DNA of 8,246 nt from Bacillota bacterium. Its GTDB lineage: Bacteria > Bacillota > Clostridia > Lachnospirales > Lachnospiraceae. Positions 6,486 to 8,246 of the stretch are shown here, piece by piece. Position numbers and translations under genes: made by a program. Location of the stretch: the NCBI GenBank assembly GCA_023441145.1, contig JAEZQN010000186.1:1-8246 (forward strand), written 5' to 3'. Below the pieces are notes generated by a model. It saw nothing but the letters and a program-made list of their open reading frames with translations. It made no database searches and was not told where the DNA came from. Numbering within the stretch: position 1 is the first letter of the stretch; each line of letters starts with the position of its first letter.

Positions 6486-8000
6486 GTGTCCGATTATGTA
6501 TTGGAGTTAAAAGGGATAACAAAGATTTTTCCGGGCGTTAAGGCATTGAATCAGGTACATTTTCAACTGAAGCCTGGTGAGATACATGCATTGATGGGTG
6601 AAAATGGTGCTGGAAAATCTACTTTCATTAAAGTTATTACTGGAGTACATAAAGCCGAAGAAGGTGAAATGTTCTTAAACGGTAAAAAGGTTGATTTTAA
6701 GGGACCAAGAGATGCGCAAGCAGCAGGGATTGCAGCTGTGTACCAGCATCCTACCTCATACCCGGATCTTACAGTTACTGAGAATATTTTTATGAACCAT
6801 GAAATTAAGAGACACGGGGTTATTCAGTGGAAAGAAATGAATAACCAAGCTCAGATATATTTGAAGCAATTGGATGCTGATTTCAAGGAAACTGCAGAAA
6901 TGGGAAGCTTGAGTGTAGCTCAACAGCAGATGGTGGAAATTGTGAAAGCCATATCTACGAATGCCAGAATCATCATATTAGATGAGCCTACAGCAGCACT
7001 TACTGCAAGTGAGTCTGAAAAGTTGTATCGTATTGTAGAAAAATTACGTGATGATGGTGTGTCCATAATATTTATTTCACATAGATTTGAAGACATGTAC
7101 AGACTTGCTTCAAGAGTAACAGTTTTTCGTGATTCAAATTATATTGGAACATATCATGTGGATGAGGTTACCAATGCAGACTTGATTAAATATATGGTAG
7201 GACGCGAGATTTCAGATATGTTTCCAAAGCCAGAGATAGAGCCAGGTGAAGAAGTCTTAAGAATAGAGCATCTATCTAGAACAGGTTACTTTAAGGATGT
7301 CTCCCTACATGTACGTGCAGGTGAAATTTTAGGCCTCATTGGATTAGTTGGTGCAGGGCGTACAGAAGTTATGGAAGCTGTCTGCGGTATTACAAAGGCG
7401 TCCGAAGGTAAAGTTTTCTTGGAAGGTAAGGAAATTAAGATTAAGAATCCTACAGATGCCAGAGATGCAGGTATCATTCTTCTTCCGGAAGATAGACAAA
7501 AAACTGGATTGATTATGTCATGGGGATTGGGAAGAAATGTAACCCTTCCTATCATGGATAAATTTGTTAGATATGGACTCTTAAATGAAAAAGCAGAAAG
7601 TGAACATGCTAAAAAGTTGCTAGAGGAAGTAGATACGAAGGCGATAACCGTATTTGATTTAGCTAGTTCCCTTTCAGGTGGTAATCAACAAAAAGTTGTA
7701 GTTGCCAAAGCCCTTGCTCAAGATAATATGAAGGTTGTTATTATGGACGAGCCTACAAAAGGTGTAGACGTAGGAGCTAAAGCAGAAATATATCAAATCA
7801 TGGGAGAGTTGGCAAAGAAGGGATATGCAATTATTATGATTTCTTCTGAGATGCCTGAAATTCTAGGAATGTGTGATCGAGTATACATAATGTGTAATGG
7901 TCATGTGACTGGTGAACTTAATAGAAGTGAATTTTCACAGGAAGTTATTCTTGAACACGCCATGGAAAATAGCAAAGTGACGAAGGAGGGTGTGGTGTAA
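6486..8000 (+). CDS. Sugar ABC transporter ATPase, duplicated domain (RbsA/RhaT-like)
   Basis: This is the ATP-hydrolysing subunit of a carbohydrate uptake ABC transporter, acting on the inner face of the membrane. The 504-residue product has two fused ABC domains, as in RbsA, MglA and RhaT. Domain 1 has Walker A GENGAGKST (38-46), the segment VYQHPTSYPDLTVTENIF (85-102), a weak signature LSVAQQQ (142-148), Walker B ILDEPTAALT (164-173) and His199. Domain 2 has a degenerate Walker A, GLVGAGRT (286-293), with Arg in place of the catalytic Lys, plus a full signature LSGGNQQK (396-403), Walker B IMDEPTKGVDVGAK (419-432) and Ser at the H-loop position. That asymmetry is normal for this family: one site is catalytic and the other degenerate. 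Translation starts at GTG. The stop overlaps the permease start (TAATG). The region around HPTSYPDLTV recalls rhamnose and autoinducer-2 type ATPases more than ribose ones, but the substrate is inferred mainly from the rhamnose genes nearby. Confidence 0.93.
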   Translation: MSDYVLELKGITKIFPGVKALNQVHFQLKPGEIHALMGENGAGKSTFIKVITGVHKAEEGEMFLNGKKVDFKGPRDAQAAGIAAVYQHPTSYPDLTVTENIFMNHEIKRHGVIQWKEMNNQAQIYLKQLDADFKETAEMGSLSVAQQQMVEIVKAISTNARIIILDEPTAALTASESEKLYRIVEKLRDDGVSIIFISHRFEDMYRLASRVTVFRDSNYIGTYHVDEVTNADLIKYMVGREISDMFPKPEIEPGEEVLRIEHLSRTGYFKDVSLHVRAGEILGLIGLVGAGRTEVMEAVCGITKASEGKVFLEGKEIKIKNPTDARDAGIILLPEDRQKTGLIMSWGLGRNVTLPIMDKFVRYGLLNEKAESEHAKKLLEEVDTKAITVFDLASSLSGGNQQKVVVAKALAQDNMKVVIMDEPTKGVDVGAKAEIYQIMGELAKKGYAIIMISSEMPEILGMCDRVYIMCNGHVTGELNRSEFSQEVILEHAMENSKVTKEGVV

Positions 8001-8246
8001 TGGGAAATGAATCAATTTGGAAACGTATCACGAGATCACGTGAAACCAGCCTTTTAATTGTTTTAGTGTTACTCTGCTTGGTCGTTTCAATAAAAAATCC
8101 AGCATTTATGACAGTAAATAATATTATGGAAATACTTAAAAACAATGCTGTGACCATGGTTCTTGCTCTTGGAATGCTTTGTGTACTTCTGGTTGGAGGA
8201 ATTGATATCTCTATTGCATCTACATTAGCCTTTTCTGGTATGGCAG
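8000..8246 (+). CDS. Sugar ABC transporter permease, partial (RbsC-like)
   Basis: This is the membrane subunit of the same transporter, cut by the window end after 82 codons. The start is ATG 8000-8002, which shares its A with the last base of the ATPase TAA stop; AAGGAGGG (7983-7990) is the ribosome binding site, 9 bases upstream. The visible part begins with a short charged cytoplasmic end (MGNESIWKRITRSRE). A hydrophobic segment (about 17-31) follows, then NPAFMTVNNIMEIL (33-46) and a second hydrophobic segment leading into LLVGGIDISIAST. That GG-IDIS motif is characteristic of the RbsC/XylH/RhaP permease family (BPD_transp_2). Overlap with the ATPase gene implies translational coupling. 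A second permease and a substrate-binding protein are expected downstream but cannot be seen. Confidence 0.9.
   Translation, partial: MGNESIWKRITRSRETSLLIVLVLLCLVVSIKNPAFMTVNNIMEILKNNAVTMVLALGMLCVLLVGGIDISIASTLAFSGMA

Noticed and set aside
7945..8157. A 70-codon - strand frame across the ATPase/permease junction
   Set aside because: It lies opposite the clear start of the RbsC-like permease, whose ribosome binding site and motifs are strong.

Overview
The window looks like low-GC Firmicutes DNA, most likely from an anaerobic Lachnospiraceae clostridium of the Lachnoclostridium (Clostridium) phytofermentans type. The signs are the AT-rich intergenic DNA, strong AGGAGG-type ribosome binding sites, an L-rhamnose pathway, and a YesM/YesN-type two-component system beside an RbsA/RbsC-type sugar ABC transporter. 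The organism is inferred from style, not from a database match.

Layout. Positions 1-34 hold a terminator-like hairpin for a gene left of the window. Next, on the + strand, come a rhamnulokinase gene (rhaB, 108-1506) broken by a frameshift near 451-458, and an intact L-rhamnose isomerase gene (rhaA, 1552-2805). From 2801 to 2930 there are two stem-loops, the second a long compound hairpin suited to terminating transcription from both sides. On the - strand lie a sensor histidine kinase (2933-4750) and, upstream of it in the same transcript, a response regulator with an AraC-type output domain (4747-6315). The two genes overlap by 4 bases. A 170-base divergent regulatory region (6316-6485) separates them from a + strand operon encoding a two-domain sugar ABC ATPase (GTG start, 6486-8000) and a permease that runs off the window end (8000-8246).

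How the genes fit together. The kinase has an extracytoplasmic sensor region and probably detects a sugar or a sugar-binding protein outside the cell. The regulator probably activates the divergent ABC operon, whose promoter has a good extended -10 but almost no -35 and is preceded by recurring TTACC motifs. The neighbouring isomerase and kinase genes suggest that rhamnose, or a rhamnose-containing oligosaccharide, is the substrate; this is guilt by association. RhaA turns rhamnose into rhamnulose and RhaB phosphorylates it. No rhamnulose-1-phosphate aldolase is present here, so that step must be encoded elsewhere if the pathway is complete.

The content is mostly a conventional sugar-utilisation locus. 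The points worth a second look are the rhaB frameshift, the compound hairpin between the convergent genes, and the repeat pattern in the divergent promoter region. I saw no CRISPR array, insertion sequence, tRNA or rRNA.
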